This document shows, piece after piece, positions 4,936 to 5,371 of a stretch of 5,371 nt of DNA; position 1 is the first letter of the stretch, and each line of letters starts with the position of its first letter. The position numbers were made by a program, and so were the translations under genes. Origin of the DNA: an uncultured Prevotellaceae bacterium (lineage in GTDB: Bacteria > Bacteroidota > Bacteroidia > Bacteroidales > Bacteroidaceae); the NCBI GenBank assembly GCA_946187025.1, contig CAMHPM010000135.1, positions 1-5,371 on the forward strand, written 5' to 3'. The notes beneath the pieces were generated by a model that was not told the DNA's origin, did not search any database, and saw only the letters and a program-made list of their open reading frames with translations.

Positions 4936-5371
4936 CTACTTAAATATTTTTATCCTGCCGAACAGGCGGTTCTTCTTTTCCATGATGCACAACTCGGCAC
5001 ACAGGACGATGAACAGCAGTATGGCAACAGCGATGAACTGCTCGTCGTACTCCGCATACATCGTTGTAGTGAAGTCCTCCTTCTGCATCTTCGATATCTC
5101 GTCCTCGAGCATCGACTGCGCTTCGTCGGTGCGGTCAACATGTATGTACACTCCGCCGCCTGCCTGGGCTATCTGCTTACCAACCGACTCGTTGAGCTTC
5201 GTGATGACGACGTTGCCCTCCATGTCCTTCTTGAACTGGTTGTTGCCAAGCGGAATCGGAGCACCCTCTACCGTACCTACAGACAAGACAAAGATGCGTA
5301 TTCCCATCTCCTTGGCCATTTTGGCTGCATCGAGTGCGCCCTGCTCGTTATCCTCAGCATCGGTTATGAGT
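4936..5371 (-). CDS. batB: BatB, von Willebrand factor A-domain membrane protein (C-terminal part; start beyond the window)
   Basis: The last 144 codons are visible; the frame is open through the right edge, so the internal Met at 5319 is not the start. The visible part opens with Leu-Ile-Thr-Asp-Ala-Glu-Asp, which matches the late metal-site (MIDAS) Asp region of vWA domains. It continues with the GIRIFVLSVGT strand and the GAPIP and EGNVVITKLNE segments typical of BatA/BatB. A C-terminal transmembrane helix follows (IAVAILLFIVLCAELCIME), then a short basic tail. It should be anchored in the inner membrane. BatB rather than BatA is favoured because batC follows directly, 5 bases after the TAG stop. 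The N-terminal helices and the DxSxS metal motif lie outside the window. Confidence 0.88.
   Translation of the reverse strand, partial: LITDAEDNEQGALDAAKMAKEMGIRIFVLSVGTVEGAPIPLGNNQFKKDMEGNVVITKLNESVGKQIAQAGGGVYIHVDRTDEAQSMLEDEISKMQKEDFTTTMYAEYDEQFIAVAILLFIVLCAELCIMEKKNRLFGRIKIFK

Overview
The window looks like a chromosomal fragment from a member of the Bacteroidales, probably Prevotella-like. Three things support this: the Bat (Bacteroides aerotolerance) gene order, a near-perfect Bacteroidetes-type promoter (TTTG, 19 bp, TACCTTTG) ahead of the tRNA cluster, and no Shine-Dalgarno sequence at any visible start codon. The genus cannot be fixed from the sequence alone. Every gene I can support lies on the minus strand, so transcription runs from high to low coordinates.

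Read in the direction of transcription, the right part (5371 down to 1334) is the distal part of a bat operon. It begins with the 3' part of batB (von Willebrand A-type membrane protein). After 5 bp comes batC, a secreted TPR protein with an extreme Gln/Asp/Lys/Asn tail. A 123-bp gap (to the ATG I prefer, 132 bp) holds a strong hairpin. Then comes one long frame encoding BatD and BatE as a single polypeptide of about 873 residues. In the classical batABCDE layout these last two are separate genes. Bat proteins are envelope proteins linked to aerotolerance and stress tolerance; their exact biochemistry is unsettled.

Nine bases after the batD-batE stop codon lies a PAP2-family integral membrane phosphatase (1324 to 587). 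It is probably cotranscribed with the bat genes and is likely to act on a lipid phosphate, such as lipid A or a polyprenyl pyrophosphate.

After about 207 bp of AT-rich intergenic DNA, which carries a good tRNA-operon promoter and upstream A-tracts, comes a four-gene tRNA cluster: Val(TAC), Arg(ACG), Tyr(GTA) and Gly(TCC). The last is cut by the window edge. The tRNA-Arg replaces the nearly universal G19-C56 elbow pair with A19-U56, and the truncated tRNA-Gly also has A19.

No mobile element, CRISPR array or phage gene is visible. The points most worth a second look are the BatD-BatE fusion with its retained internal signal-like segment, the tRNA elbow substitution, and the hairpin between batC and batD.
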